Of a stretch of 64,000 bases of DNA, positions 23,640 through 34,699 are shown piece by piece. Each line of letters starts with the position of its first letter. Within the stretch, counting starts at the first letter, position 1. Where the stretch lies: assembly GCA_018417955.1 (NCBI GenBank), contig JACTVC010000016.1:868001-932000 (forward strand), written 5' to 3'. Under the pieces are notes generated by a model. That model made no database searches. It saw only the letters and a list, made by a program, of their open reading frames with translations, and was not told the DNA's origin. A program made the translations under genes and the position numbers. The DNA is from Laccaria trichodermophora. Taxonomy: Eukaryota > Basidiomycota > Agaricomycetes > Agaricales > Hydnangiaceae.

Positions 23640-24310
23640 TATCGCTGCTCCCGTGAAACACGCGAGGGAGGGGATACAACTTTAAAATAAGGAGGAGCAA
23701 CGACAGCAACGACAGGAAGGAGCTGAGAAGCATGCGCCTTGTTCCTGAACGTTGTTTCGTGGTAAAGACGAGTTCATCGAGGAAAGTGGTATCGCTGAGC
23801 TTCCATGGGGACGCAAGGGCTAGTGGAGATGGGATATCCGCGCATTCAGAAAGGAAGTGACCTTCTCAACGAATTGTATGTGTTCTCGCATCGTTTTAAC
23901 TTTCCGCATCCTAACATACATTTGGTAGCTGAACCAATGATTGTGATGCCCGATTTTGCGTCGCACGCAGCCTCAAGCAGACGTTCAAAGAGGAGCGTAG
24001 CCACTGACGTCCCTCAGGAAGTCCTATATAACGAAACCAAACCCAGGAGCAAGGAGCGGAGAGGTGATTTGGTATCTGTAACATGCAGCTGCTGCCTCGT
24101 TGACCGCGCCTACAGCGACTCCGAGTCTTCATAAACCGGAACTGAAGAAGCAATATAGAACATCCGGAAACTTGCAAGAGTTGGCGAAGGACTCCGCAGG
24201 GCGGGGGCTGCAAGAGACAGGCAAAGACGGCAAGCGGAAGGGCGAAGTCGATCTATTGGAACTTCCCGTGATGGTCGGGGGTTTGCGGGACATTCTGTTG
24301 ACTCGCTAAG
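23640..24310 (+). pseudogene. Decayed fragment of CWC27
   Basis: The order of matches follows CWC27 exons 9-12. They are GGAGCTGAGAAG with an intron donor, then CTGAGCTTCCATGGGGACGC (compare exon 10), an intron ending in GGTAG, then encoded VMPDFASHAASSRR (compare VIPDFVSHPASSGR), then ELAKDSAGRGLQETGKDGK (compare ELAKYSKGRGLQKKGKDGK). The frame is broken and the N-terminal cyclophilin half is absent. Introns are still present, so this is a DNA-level duplication rather than a retrocopy. The intact gene is 7 kb upstream on the same strand. Confidence 0.85.
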
Positions 24311-25444
24311 GCAACGAAGAAAGCGGAAGGGATTACGATATGATTGCAGCGCACGAGCGCACACCGCCTTCACCTGCAGTGGCCACAATCTCACGACTTC
24401 GTAGCCAGAGCCAACAAAGTCCTCGCAGATTTGAAAGAGCTCGATGAACAGTTAGAAAATAACGTGCACACCAAACTCCCATCTCCGCGTAACCTCCCCC
24501 TCGTGGCGTGGACGAAGGGAAACCACTATGCGTGGCATTACAACGCTTCTTGCACCCGCCCTGCGATCACCACTGAAGCGTCGAAATGCTCCAGGAGAGC
24601 CAGCGGGTTGACGGGGGAGTGGAGCCGCGAGTACGGAAAGCTCGCGAGGGGGGGTGGAGAGGCCGGGGAGGCGAATCTTGTTGACCAAAACCTTTCGAAT
24701 GTCCTGGAGAGGAGGTTGTTTGAGGAGGCTGCTCCGAGCAGGAGGAAAGTTGATGATGGTCGGGCTGTTGGCAGGGAGGTTGAGAGTGATGTGGAAGTCG
24801 TGTCCTTGCGTCGACTTCAAGGGATTACCACTCTCCAGCGCCAAGGCACGGATCAGGCGAGAGTCGCCGAAAAGGACCCACCGCAGAGGAAGTTCGTTGG
24901 CCTTGAAGGTCCCTGCTCATCCAGTATTCTTCAAGCTTCTCCCCCCCGTCGCCTGTTTGAAAACTCGATACGGTTTTCTTTCGATCCCCTATCCTTCGGC
25001 CACACCGAATTCACCTTAAGCGAGGCCAACGATCCATGATTACATGTACCCACCCCCGACCAAACGACCTCTTGATGGTTGTGCGGAGGGGTGCTTATAG
25101 CAGTGGCTGCCACTCAAGGAGGAGAGGTGTGAGTGATGTTGGCTGAGCGGTGTGATGGAGTAGAACTGTCACCAGCTGAAGTACGAGCGCGGAGTGCTGA
25201 GGGGGGGAGGTGCGCTGAGGGTTGAGATTTCGGCGGGAGGTGCTGGTGCTGGTTAGACGCACAAGCAAAATGTTGGTCTCTACCAAGACGATCTCGTCGA
25301 CGTCATCGCCTTCACCGCCTCTCATGGCTCCTCTGCATTGTAAATCACGCATATAATGTCCCAGGAGTTCAAGCATACGTGACAACATTTCAGGCCCTCC
25401 GTCGCTGCTCCTCTCCGCTTGTATGCGCAACATTGCGACTACTT
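24311..25444. other. GC-rich stretch with unassigned open frames
   Basis: A plus-strand frame of 231 codons (24344-25039) and minus-strand frames of 130 and 152 codons exist, but none shows a known domain, conserved splice pattern or match to a neighbour. I cannot choose a coding strand. Confidence 0.35.
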
Positions 25445-26490
25445 CGGTAGACCAACATATCACCTTCCCCATGAATCCACCAACATGGGCGCCGTTCGGC
25501 CATTCTCCTCCACCGCAAACTTCTGGCCCCCCCCATGCATTGAACCGGGCCACCAGGTCAGGAGATTATCCTCCCCGACAGGAGAAAGTGCATATCATGC
25601 CTCAGCCGTTCAATCATCCCTTGATCCCCAAATACATGACCTGCAACGGCTCAGCCTCTTGGAATTCAGCATCCAATCCCACCCTTTTTTTTCCTAGTCA
25701 ACATCGGCTCTTCGTCCTTCATTGCGCCTGCACCCTGCCTCTCCACACAACCCCATAACCGCGTTGACCACGCTACACCGGTTCAACGTGCGCAAATTCA
25801 ACACGATCATGCCCACCCGCTAGTCTCTCCCTCGAGCGTTCAACACGTCCCTTGAGACACGGATCTTCTATCTGGGGATAAACGTCGACTCCTGGATCTA
25901 CGATGCCTTGGTATGCCGTGAGGGGGAAGGAGAAGATGACGATGAGTGTGCCGTATGCATTTGAGCTGTGTATCGTGGTGTCAGGATCGTGGTGACGATA
26001 CACTAGTAGGCGAGGCTGCTCGTACCTGGTAGGTTTCAAAATCTGACGAAGGGTGAAAAAGCCATGTCACGGCAAAGAGGGTGGTGTGCATGAGCATCAC
26101 GGAGAGGGTCTAGGCTGTCGAGAGGTTGATCTGAGGGGAGGAAGGGGGCTGGATGGGGTACGCAGTTCTGCCAGACAACTAGTCAATATTTCAATCCTCA
26201 GCTTGTATTCGGTCGGGTGACTTCTTGAAAGGCCGTGGGGGTAGCAAATGAATGCAGGTGTAGTGAAGATGATGATACTATTGACAACGTCATGGTGGTC
26301 GAGTTTTGCTGTGGTGGAGAGTATGTGTAAGCTTCGTCTTCGTATATCCACCTCAACAGCGAAATTAACAACTTTCAGACGAGAACGTCGAAAGAACCGA
26401 CGCCGCATGCTGCCGACTCCACCGTTGGTCGTTCTGTCGCTCTTTTCGTCCGTCTATCCACCACCGCTCTATCAACTCCGGCGTCGGTTA
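25445..26490. repeat. Duplicated segment, copy A
   Basis: This aligns over about 1 kb with 55285-56500 (copy B) and with 57935-59050 (copy C). Landmarks shared by all three are CAACATCGGCTC, AACACGATCAT, ACGATGCCTTGGTATGC, GTGGTGTCA, TCACGGAGA and GTTCTGCCAGACAACT (TTTTGCCAGACAACT in C). All three keep a plus-strand end encoding a variant of KFNTIMPTR followed by a stop. A and C also keep a minus-strand frame with NAYG(T/I)LIVIF; B has lost one base there. It is probably an old gene pair or gene fragment copied with the membrane-protein gene. I do not recognise the family. Confidence 0.75.
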
Positions 26491-27462
26491 AGCACCTTCA
26501 GACTTATCATGATCAGCCTCAGAGTTGAGATTCTGTATATCTCAAGTTTTCAGCCAATTTTTCCCCATAGCACAAGATGGCTCTAGGCGCCGTAGAAAGC
26601 GACGCTCTGCAAGCAAACAGGAGGGTTTTAAAACTCAGACATGTTGGCATCAAGGGACATCAAAGATCATATTGAGCTCATATGTCTTCGTAAAAGAACT
26701 TGCCTCACATAACTCATAATTGAGTAGGACTATTCTCCAGCAGCACTAGTCTTATCAACAGTTTTTAGGTTAGTGCAATTTAAAGAGATTACTTCACTTC
26801 CATGTCATGTTTGAAAGATCTTTGTCGTAGAGCAACTACATACTGTCTGTTCAAAAAAGGGTGCACTGAGAGCTACTTGAAGATTGCTGATGCTGATTTC
26901 CATTGTGATGGAACTCTAACTTGACCTTGACTTGACCAAACACTGGATACCTTCCTGTAAGAATCTGAAGACAATGCCACCATCAAATCTTTAACCTGTA
27001 AGCCTAACTTCAAAATCTAGAAACTTCAGATAGCAACAACTGCTATTGAGAGTCCCTGCCATTCCTTCGCCCATTTCATAGTTTATTCACCTCCTCTGGC
27101 CACAAAACTATGTCATTAGAGTAGCCCTTACACCTGTGTAAGCTGTTGGCCAAGTTACAACAGTGGAGTTTTTAACAACAAAGCTTGGAATCAAAAATAG
27201 GGCTATTCCTAGGATTTATTAGCACATGCAGGCATGTCAGCATCATTTAAGGATTTAATGAAGAATTATAGCAATTATGAAGCTTCAGGTTGGTATAGCA
27301 GGATGTAGATAGGTGGAAACGAGGCAGGAGGGGAGGGGGGTAGATGACATAAGCAGGGGCGGGACAGGATAAGGTAACTCGGGATGATGGCATCTTAGAT
27401 CAGACCATCTGAAGACAAAATTTCAGTCTGCAGAGGGGTTGGGAGGCCTCTGTAGATTTTAT
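26491..27462. other. CpG-poor stretch, nothing recognised
   Basis: Composition changes sharply near 26,640 from CpG-containing to CpG-poor, AT-rich sequence. A CTTCAGA/TCTGAAG motif recurs here and again after 28408, suggesting old repeat sequence into which the MULE derivative inserted. Confidence 0.45.
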
Positions 27463-28407
27463 GGATAAAACTATTTAGAAACCCCCTTTCTGTGAAAAAT
27501 CAGGGGTTTCTGTGTGTTAAGTGAGAAACCCCATGATTTTTTGTTTGCCCATCATAATGCGAATTTGCATGCCTTGCCCAAACAATAACACGTGACCACG
27601 TGTAGCTCTAGCAAACCCAACCTTGCCTCAACTACATCATGCTCACTCATATTAGTCCTGTGGTATCAGTAACTTAGCTCCTATGGTGAGGCATTATTCA
27701 AGAATTTCTAACCACCTCTCCCAGTATTTCTATGAGATTGAATATGTATGAGATTGTATATGTAGGTGAGATTGAATAAGTGACATGCGCTTAACAACAT
27801 AACATACAGGGCCTTGCATTGATGTGAGGCTGAAAACGATGAATTCCATGAGCTGCCAATCCTCAATCCAAAGGGCAGGCCACATGAACAGAGAGTAACA
27901 GGTGCTACTGAAGGACGTCTGCAAGGAGGAGGGGCAAAGGCAGCACAAATGCAAAAATGCAGTGTCTGTGGTAAGACTGGCCATACAAGAAGGTCCTGCC
28001 CAAGCTTGAAGAATATGTAGAGAGTGATTAGGAGTTATGATATATTGTACACACCTGAAATCTTCTATCCCATCTAGTTGACCTGTTGACATCGCCATGA
28101 TTGTCAAATAGCACATGTCTTCACAGCCAGGTAGATGCCATAGTCTACAGTGATAAGGGACATGTGACAGCAACTGCTCCACAAGTGGTGGCTGCTGTGC
28201 TGCCACACCCCTGCAAGATGCACAAGAGTTGTGTGTTGAGTCCAAGTCGAGTCTCAGAGTCGCATTGCGTTTCTTTGATCAACAGAACATATCACCTGAT
28301 CATTTTCTGGCATTTTATGCTGACATTGTTTGTCCCATCAGAAAGGGGGTTTCTATATAAGCAGTACCATTTCTTGCAGAAAGGGGGTTTCTGAATAGTT
28401 TTATCCA
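27463..28407 (+). mobile_element. Mutator-like (MULE) deletion derivative with 9-bp target duplication
   Basis: The ends are inverted repeats of about 30 bp: GGATAAAACTATTTAGAAAC on the left and GGATAAAACTATTCAGAAAC read back from the right, each continuing into a CCCCTTTCTG block. Nine bases flank each side, AGATTTTAT and AGATTTTAC (8 of 9 identical). A 9-bp duplication is the Mutator hallmark. The interior keeps only the tail of a protein with a zinc knuckle. Confidence 0.78.
27826..28020 (+). pseudogene. C-terminal fragment of a transposase, zinc-knuckle tail
   Basis: This open frame of about 64 codons ends at the TAG at 28018-28020. It encodes PILNPKGRP followed by KCSVCGKTGHTRRSCPS, a CX2CX4HX4C knuckle. 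A KGRP stretch followed by a single knuckle at the extreme C-terminus is typical of MULE transposases. The catalytic part is missing. Confidence 0.7.
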
Positions 28408-28664
28408 GATTTTACAGTCTGAAGAAATCTGAAGACACCAAACTATTTGAAATTGATGTTGATGGAGGCTTGGCATCTCAGCTGATGACAACTTGGCATG
28501 ATCTGAAGATGTTTGAAAACTTCAGACATCTTCAGATCCTTACAGGAAGGTATCCACTGGCATGGCTATGCTTGAAATTCTATTTGTGTGAGAGTTCAAA
28601 TCTTCAACCCATCAGTAGGAGCTTCAGCTAAAAAACTGTTTTTAGGAACGCTGACGATTCTATT

Positions 28665-29681
28665 TGTGGAAGTGCCAAATGACGTGTTCATGGCACTTCG
28701 CTTTTTCATTGTTTCCTTTCGTGTTTTGAATTTTATTGTGTATTTTGAAATTCTCTAGGCTCCAAAGTTTTTCTTTTATTTTTTTCAGGTCGTTAAGAGC
28801 ATTTCGAAAGGTCCATTTGAACATCCACATGCGTGCCTGATGAGTGACCACATGCACTGAAGAAGTCCCAGTCCAATGACGCACTAACCGGCATCTTACT
28901 CTCGCATTGAAGGAATCAGGCTCAGGGCTTAATTTTCGTACGCACGACTTTTATTTCTTCCTTTTTATTTATTATGTTCTTACTTACGACAAAATCCTTA
29001 TGAGACCGTAGGCCTTACTCGAAGACTGGATGGTAGGGTCGAGAAGCCGACGACTGGGACGCTCGCGTTGAGGGCGGCGACGCGCACGTAAATAAGCCTC
29101 TCCCAGTGTCAAGCAACTCCCTGAGCAATTCCCAGTCCAAGAGTTTTGCCGAGGTATCTGACAGGATGTGTCATCTTTGTTTAATTTGTTCACTTCCCCA
29201 AATCATTGCATTCTTTTTCTTCTTTTCTTATTTTAGATTATTGGGGACAGGCAGCACGCGAGAACGTGTCAATTGCCTTGTGATTTCGATTTTTGTATTT
29301 AAGGTGTTCTCCCACCTCACGAATGGAGTGCCTTTTTCTTCCCCCCCCACTTTTACCTCTCACAGTTAGTTTCGACGTTAGACCCTTCTGAATCCACTTC
29401 CCCTCTCTTCAAAACCCCCTCTATCTTCTACTAAGTTGTTGCGCACCAAGGCGTGGCAATCCTCAAGACAGATGCATCAAGCGCGTCGACGAACTCACGC
29501 CACCATCTCCAAGCGCACGGAAGAACTCACGCCACCGCTTAAGCTTTTAAAGTTGTTGTTGACGCTAAGTATTACTTTAGGCTGTCCCTTTGTCTCATAT
29601 CACTTTCTCTCTCTTTACCCTTTCGTTTCCGAGTAGTCGACCAGTATCCTGTCTCCAGTGCTGAACATTCGTTCTTCTACA
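28665..29681 (+). repeat. 5' LTR
   Basis: It starts TGTGGAAGTGCC and ends TTCTTCTACA. It is the same length as the 3' LTR. A polypyrimidine-rich stretch and a TATTTAAGG motif near 29295-29305 could belong to the promoter. Confidence 0.9.
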
Positions 29682-30007
29682 GTGGTGACCGAGACAGGGG
29701 ACTGGTATCCCGCACTATGTTCTCTTTGGGCATCATATACTTATATGGTACGTGGCCCTTCAACGATCTTGCGCTGAAAACTTGGTTTTTAGGCGCATAC
29801 AATCAACGATTAATCTCCTGATTCACAAATCTTCCGATTCGATCGTTCTGTACACGATCTCCCAACTTTGCTTCCATCCGAAAAGTCTGCTTCCGTTCCA
29901 ACGACTGGTTCCTGAAGCTTTTGGACTGGTTATTCATTCGCATACACGCTAAGTTTTTCACGAAATCCCCCTTTCATTTTTAAATTTTCTCCCTATGACC
30001 TTTTATT

Positions 30008-32566
30008 ATGGGTCCTGATCCCATTCTTCCTCTCGCTTCTGCTGACTCTATCAATTTGTCTTCTTCTGATACGAGCCTAAATGTAACTTTAGGCGTTCCC
30101 ATGCCTACTCCTGGCACGCCCGGTGCTCCCAAATTCAAGGGAAAGAATATTTCTGATTTTTTAGATGCGCTTGAGCAACATGCTGATAGTGCTCGAGTTT
30201 CGCATTCTCTTCTTCCTGGTTACATTCTCAGATATTGTCACTCAAAGGTTCGATTGGTCATAGGAGCATCTCCGCACCTGTCCAAGGATGACTGGGTAGC
30301 AACAAGAGTGTATTTGACCGACCTTTATGGCTCGAACGACTCTGTACCTCCCAATTCTCCTGATCGCTTGCGCCATTGGTGTTCAAAACGTGGAGAATCA
30401 GGAAGTATTACTTCTCGAAAGGACGTGGATAAGTATTACCGGGATTTTACAGCCTTATCTTCAGATTTGACACCTCTTAAGATGCTCGCTAACAATGTGA
30501 ATCTTTGTTTTTATAGGGGAATACCAACATCTTTACGCACGCGTATAAAGAAACGCATACCAGCTGCCAACCTCAAGACATCTTCGCCGCCCATGACTGA
30601 AATGCTACTCGGACTTTTACGAGCGGAATTTGATGAAGAAGACTTGGATGCGAAAACTGTTTATGTTGGCGTGGACCTGGATTCCGATTCCGACTCGAGT
30701 TTTAGCGATTCGGATGAGGACATTGACAAGGTAGTTCTAACAAAGAAAAAGAAGAAGAAGCCGTCGAAAAAGGTAACATTTGAGAAGACAGTCCCAGCTG
30801 CACCTATAGTCGAACCAGTCAATCTCAGCTCGGTGGATCAGCTTGCGAAACAGATGGAAGAATTGAGGCTTGCTCACGCTGAGATTTTGCGTTCTGTCAA
30901 CAAAACGTCAAACGCTAACCAAAACTCTACGCAGACTAGCAGGGAAGCAAGATGTTTCTTCTGCGACTCGACAGGCCACCGACTTGGGCTTCAGTATTGT
31001 CCGGAGGTCAAGGTGTGTATCAATGAAGGACTCGTAGCTTACACCCCTGTTGGCAGATTAGCACGCGCAGACGGATCTGAACTCCCTCGGGCCTTCGGAA
31101 GCGATGGGGGAGTTGCCAAGGTCTTGCGAGAACAGCACGCTGCTTCGAGCCATTTAAAAGGTAAGGCCCGGGAGGTTTCAAGAGACCTACCTCCCCATAT
31201 GGCCAATTACGCGGGTCTGTTATTTGATGGTGAAGAAGTCCTTTCTTCAGACATGTACAATGCGTCGCCCTCCTCGGTAATACCCGAATGGCGTGCGCCC
31301 CCTTCTTCAGCTCTAGCCGTGACTCGATCCCAAAAGGACAAGGAAGCGCGTTTCGATCCAATCAAACGTCCAGAGAGACGAGAACCCAAAGCTAAGTCCA
31401 TTCCCAAGCCTAGAGATAATCAAACTAAGCCGCCCATTCCTACGCTCAATAACTTAAGGCCTGCAATAGCGCCAGTTCAATCCACGCCTCAAGCCTTCAA
31501 TTTAAGACCTCCTGCGGCCAATACCGAAGACGCGTTCAAAAATCGTCGTGCGACGACTGCGAAGACCAAGGACGTTGAAATGAAAGAAGCAACCACCAAA
31601 GCTAAGTCAAGTCCAGCCTATCATTTTACATCCGACATTCAAGAAATGTACGATTTGGATAGGATTGTTCGCGATAAGGTCAACAAGACGATAGTCCAGC
31701 TGGAATTAGGCGAACTCCTTGCAATTTCTGCTTTCCTGCAGAAGTCTGTCAGCAACATGACAAAGACGCGCCGAGAATACACTTCAAAACCTGTAGTGGC
31801 GAATGTCGTTGAAGTACTTGAAGAAGCCGAATGGGCCGAGGAAGAACTTTCTTCTACAGATTTGGCTGGTGGTTATGAATCTGATGATGAGGATTTTTAC
31901 CGTTCTCTTCCTGCAGCTGAATCATTTGCTAATTCAACTTTTGTCGAGTCGCGCGTAGGTCTGGAGTTCAATGAGTCTTCTGAATCAAAAGAAGAAATTA
32001 TGATACACTATGCTTCTGTGGTCAAGATTCACCCTACTCCGCAGCCACTTTTTGCGATGGTTACCAGATGTTTCAAGGGTAAATTCGCAGGAAAGGACGT
32101 GATCTTTATGATTGACACAGGATCCAAGTTGAACTTGATGGCTAAAGAATTTTACGATAGGACGGGTCTCGCAATCGACCTGGACGGCACGCGTTGGTCA
32201 CTGAAAGGGATTAACGGGCGACCTGTTCCTCTCGGTGGTTGCGTCCGTGATGCTGAAATCATGATTTCTGGAAAGCGATTTGACCATCACATTTTCGTTA
32301 GTCGAGAGGGCACCGGCAAGCAAGAAATAATACTTGGACAACCATGGCTTCAATGGTATTCGGCCTCAATTCAATACACGCGCCAGGGTTCCATGAACAT
32401 GCGGATCTGGCAAGACGGCGACGGGAACAAGTTCGGCTGCTCCCATCATCAAAGTTCATCAGTCTTAATTCCTCTTTGCACGCCAAATGCCCCTCGCAAC
32501 ACGTCTACCCTCAATATGAATATGCCCAGGATCGAGGAAGTGGAAGATGTTGATGCGGGAAAATAA
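30008..32566 (+). CDS. Gag-protease polyprotein of the Ty3/gypsy element
   Basis: One intact frame of 852 codons. Residues about 40-230 are a retrotransposon gag (capsid-like) region. An acidic/lysine-rich linker follows. A zinc knuckle at about residue 317, C-x2-C-x4-H-x6-C, has a longer last spacing than the usual x4. The aspartic protease has FMIDTGSKLNLM (DTG at about 703) and ends with ILGQPWL. The frame stops at TAA 32564-32566, directly after the GGGAAAA slippery site, so RT and the later domains would come from a -1 frameshift. No break is seen in this frame. Confidence 0.92.
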   Translation: MGPDPILPLASADSINLSSSDTSLNVTLGVPMPTPGTPGAPKFKGKNISDFLDALEQHADSARVSHSLLPGYILRYCHSKVRLVIGASPHLSKDDWVATRVYLTDLYGSNDSVPPNSPDRLRHWCSKRGESGSITSRKDVDKYYRDFTALSSDLTPLKMLANNVNLCFYRGIPTSLRTRIKKRIPAANLKTSSPPMTEMLLGLLRAEFDEEDLDAKTVYVGVDLDSDSDSSFSDSDEDIDKVVLTKKKKKKPSKKVTFEKTVPAAPIVEPVNLSSVDQLAKQMEELRLAHAEILRSVNKTSNANQNSTQTSREARCFFCDSTGHRLGLQYCPEVKVCINEGLVAYTPVGRLARADGSELPRAFGSDGGVAKVLREQHAASSHLKGKAREVSRDLPPHMANYAGLLFDGEEVLSSDMYNASPSSVIPEWRAPPSSALAVTRSQKDKEARFDPIKRPERREPKAKSIPKPRDNQTKPPIPTLNNLRPAIAPVQSTPQAFNLRPPAANTEDAFKNRRATTAKTKDVEMKEATTKAKSSPAYHFTSDIQEMYDLDRIVRDKVNKTIVQLELGELLAISAFLQKSVSNMTKTRREYTSKPVVANVVEVLEEAEWAEEELSSTDLAGGYESDDEDFYRSLPAAESFANSTFVESRVGLEFNESSESKEEIMIHYASVVKIHPTPQPLFAMVTRCFKGKFAGKDVIFMIDTGSKLNLMAKEFYDRTGLAIDLDGTRWSLKGINGRPVPLGGCVRDAEIMISGKRFDHHIFVSREGTGKQEIILGQPWLQWYSASIQYTRQGSMNMRIWQDGDGNKFGCSHHQSSSVLIPLCTPNAPRNTSTLNMNMPRIEEVEDVDAGK

Positions 32567-32610
32567 AGGCGGACGCGTATCCCGAGCCTGGACTTGACCA
32601 GGACACGTCC
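32557..32610 (+). promoter_or_regulatory. -1 ribosomal frameshift signal (slippery heptamer plus stem-loop)
   Basis: The heptamer G-GGA-AAA (32557-32563) fits X-XXY-YYZ in the gag frame and is followed at once by the gag stop TAA. The pol frame is exactly the -1 frame (ATA AAG GCG...). After a 7-nt spacer, GGACGCGT (32571-32578) pairs with ACACGTCC (32603-32610), seven of eight positions. Within it CCTGG (32587-32591) pairs with CCAGG (32598-32602) around a 6-nt loop. Heptamer, spacer and structure all match known -1 sites. Confidence 0.85.
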
Positions 32611-34524
32611 GTTCCGACTCTTGGGCGCTCACTTCATGCATTGATGGGAACTTATGGCTTTGATTTTCCTTCTTTTGTTCCTGACTTAGAACCTCCGAAA
32701 GCTTACGATTCACTTTTACAGAATATTGCTCATTGTTCCCCTAGGACGTCTCAGCCACTTCTTACCCCTTGGACTCGACGAGCCCTTACTTACAAATCAA
32801 ATCCCCTTCAAACACAAACAAAATACAAAACTGTTGATAAGAAAGTCCGACCAGTCCCCACTTATATGCCAGATCTGGCCAGGCAAGTGTTTCTTCCTGT
32901 GATAATACCCTCACTACCCCCACTCCCATTAGATCCTCCTTTCCATGTGGATTTCGTGCCTGCGCGTCGCCTCACGCTTGAGCGCTTGGAGAAGATTCTT
33001 ACAAGCGTACCTAAAGGGTTTCTACAGCCTCGAGAAATTGACTTGCTGGTCTTTGTTTTGCAGACGCGACAGCAGGCTTTAGCCTTTGAAGACTCTGAGC
33101 GAGGTACGTTCTCTGACAAGTATTTTCCTGACTACGACATTCCGGTGATTGAACATGTCCCATGGGTTCAAGCCCCAATTCGTATACCAAAATCCATTGA
33201 AGACACCGTCCGTCAAATGCTTCTTGAGCAAAAGGCCACAGGAAAGTATGAGTATTCTACGGCATCTTATCGTTCGAGAATCTTTGCTGTTGCCAAGCCC
33301 AAAGGAGGTATCCGTCTGGTGGCCGACGTTCAAGAGCTTAACAGAGTAACGGTGCGTGATGCCGGCTTACCTCCAAGAACTGATGATTTTGCAGAAAGTT
33401 TTGTTGGCCACGTCATCTATGGTCTTGCAGATTTGTTTTCAGGATACAATGGGCGGAAGCTAGCAATTACCTCTCGACCACTTACAACTTTTAGTTGTTT
33501 GATAGGACCCCTTCGTTCTTGCGTTTTGCCTCAAGGCGCTACCAATTCATTACCGGAGTTCCAACGTTGCATGACTCATATGCTACAAGAAGAGATTCCC
33601 AAGAACGGGAATGTATTTGTCGACGATGTGGGATTAAAAGGGCCTACATCAACCTACAACGATGAAGAGATTGCCCCTGGAATCAGACGCTATGTTTACG
33701 AGTATGCCACAACCCTTGATAGATTTCTGACGCGCTTTATTCAAGCAGGCATCACGGCTTCGGGAAAGAAGCTGGTACTCGCCACCCCTCGCTTACATAT
33801 TGTTGGTACGATTGTTTCAAAAGAAGGTTGGCACCTCAAACATGGTTTGGTAACCAAGATTTTGAACTGGGGCCCGTTAACAAGTGTTACCGATGTTCGG
33901 TCGTTTCTTGGAACGGCAGGGGTTGGTAGAAAATGGATACGAGGATTCTCTTTAATCACAAAACTGCTGACGCTTCTCACCAAAATAGCAGTCCAGTGAC
34001 AGTTCTCTTTTTCAAAAGAAGCAGAAGCCGCTCAAAATGAACTCAAGCGTCTTGTCTCTACCGCTCCTGTCCTTATCAAGCTAGATTATGATGCGGCGAA
34101 GCTTCTTACACATCTCGACCCATCCCCTCGGCCTTCCGATCATGGCCTTGTTATCATCGCTGTCAATTCTTGTCAAAATGGTACTGGTTGGATTCTATAC
34201 CAAATGGTTGAGAAGGACAAACACCCGGTAATTTTTGGGTCTTGTACATTTAACGACACTGAATCTCGCTATTCGCAGGCAAAACTAGAACTTTATGGAG
34301 TATTTCATGCGGTAAAAGACCTTCGACACCGAGTCTGGGGGATCCACTTCCGAATCGACATCGACGCGAAGTTTTTAATCGAGATGGTGAAGCAACCGGA
34401 CCTTCCAAATGCTCCCATGACGCGATGGATCTCGTATATTGCGCTCTTCGACTATGTAATGAATCACGTCCCGGCCCAATCTCATGCAGGCGTTGATGGA
34501 CTTTCTCGGCGAAGATGCACTCCT
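32567..34524 (+). pseudogene. pol, first part: reverse transcriptase and RNase H
   Basis: This is the -1 frame relative to gag, open without an ATG requirement from the frameshift site. Reverse transcriptase landmarks are SRIFAVAKPKGGIRLVAD, LADLFSGYNG and the catalytic box FVDDVG (about 33616). An in-frame TGA at 33997-33999 interrupts the connection to RNase H. RNase H continues in the same frame to YSQAKLELYG, DIDAKFL and HAGVDGLSRR, where the fold-back element begins after 34524. The single nonsense codon and the insertion make this copy defective. The rest of the frame is intact. Confidence 0.9.
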
Positions 34525-34699
34525 GGACTGGTGGCTACCACTTTTATCATATAACTAAGGCACTTGCCATAAGAGCTCTGTGTATAAGTCCACGCTCTTT
34601 ATGAGATATCGCTCTGGATATTTCATTGAGTGTCTTGGTGGCTTTCATTAACTATTTCATTCCTGTTTCAGTGTGGTTTCAATAGATATTTCATTAGTA

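Noticed and set aside
24344..25039. A 231-codon plus-strand frame as a gene
   Set aside because: A similarly long frame exists on the other strand, there is no domain or splice support, and the GC-rich sequence makes chance frames likely.
29682..29720. Assigning the primer-binding site to a particular tRNA
   Set aside because: TGGTGACCGAGAC lies at the right place, but I could not match it to a tRNA 3' end with confidence.
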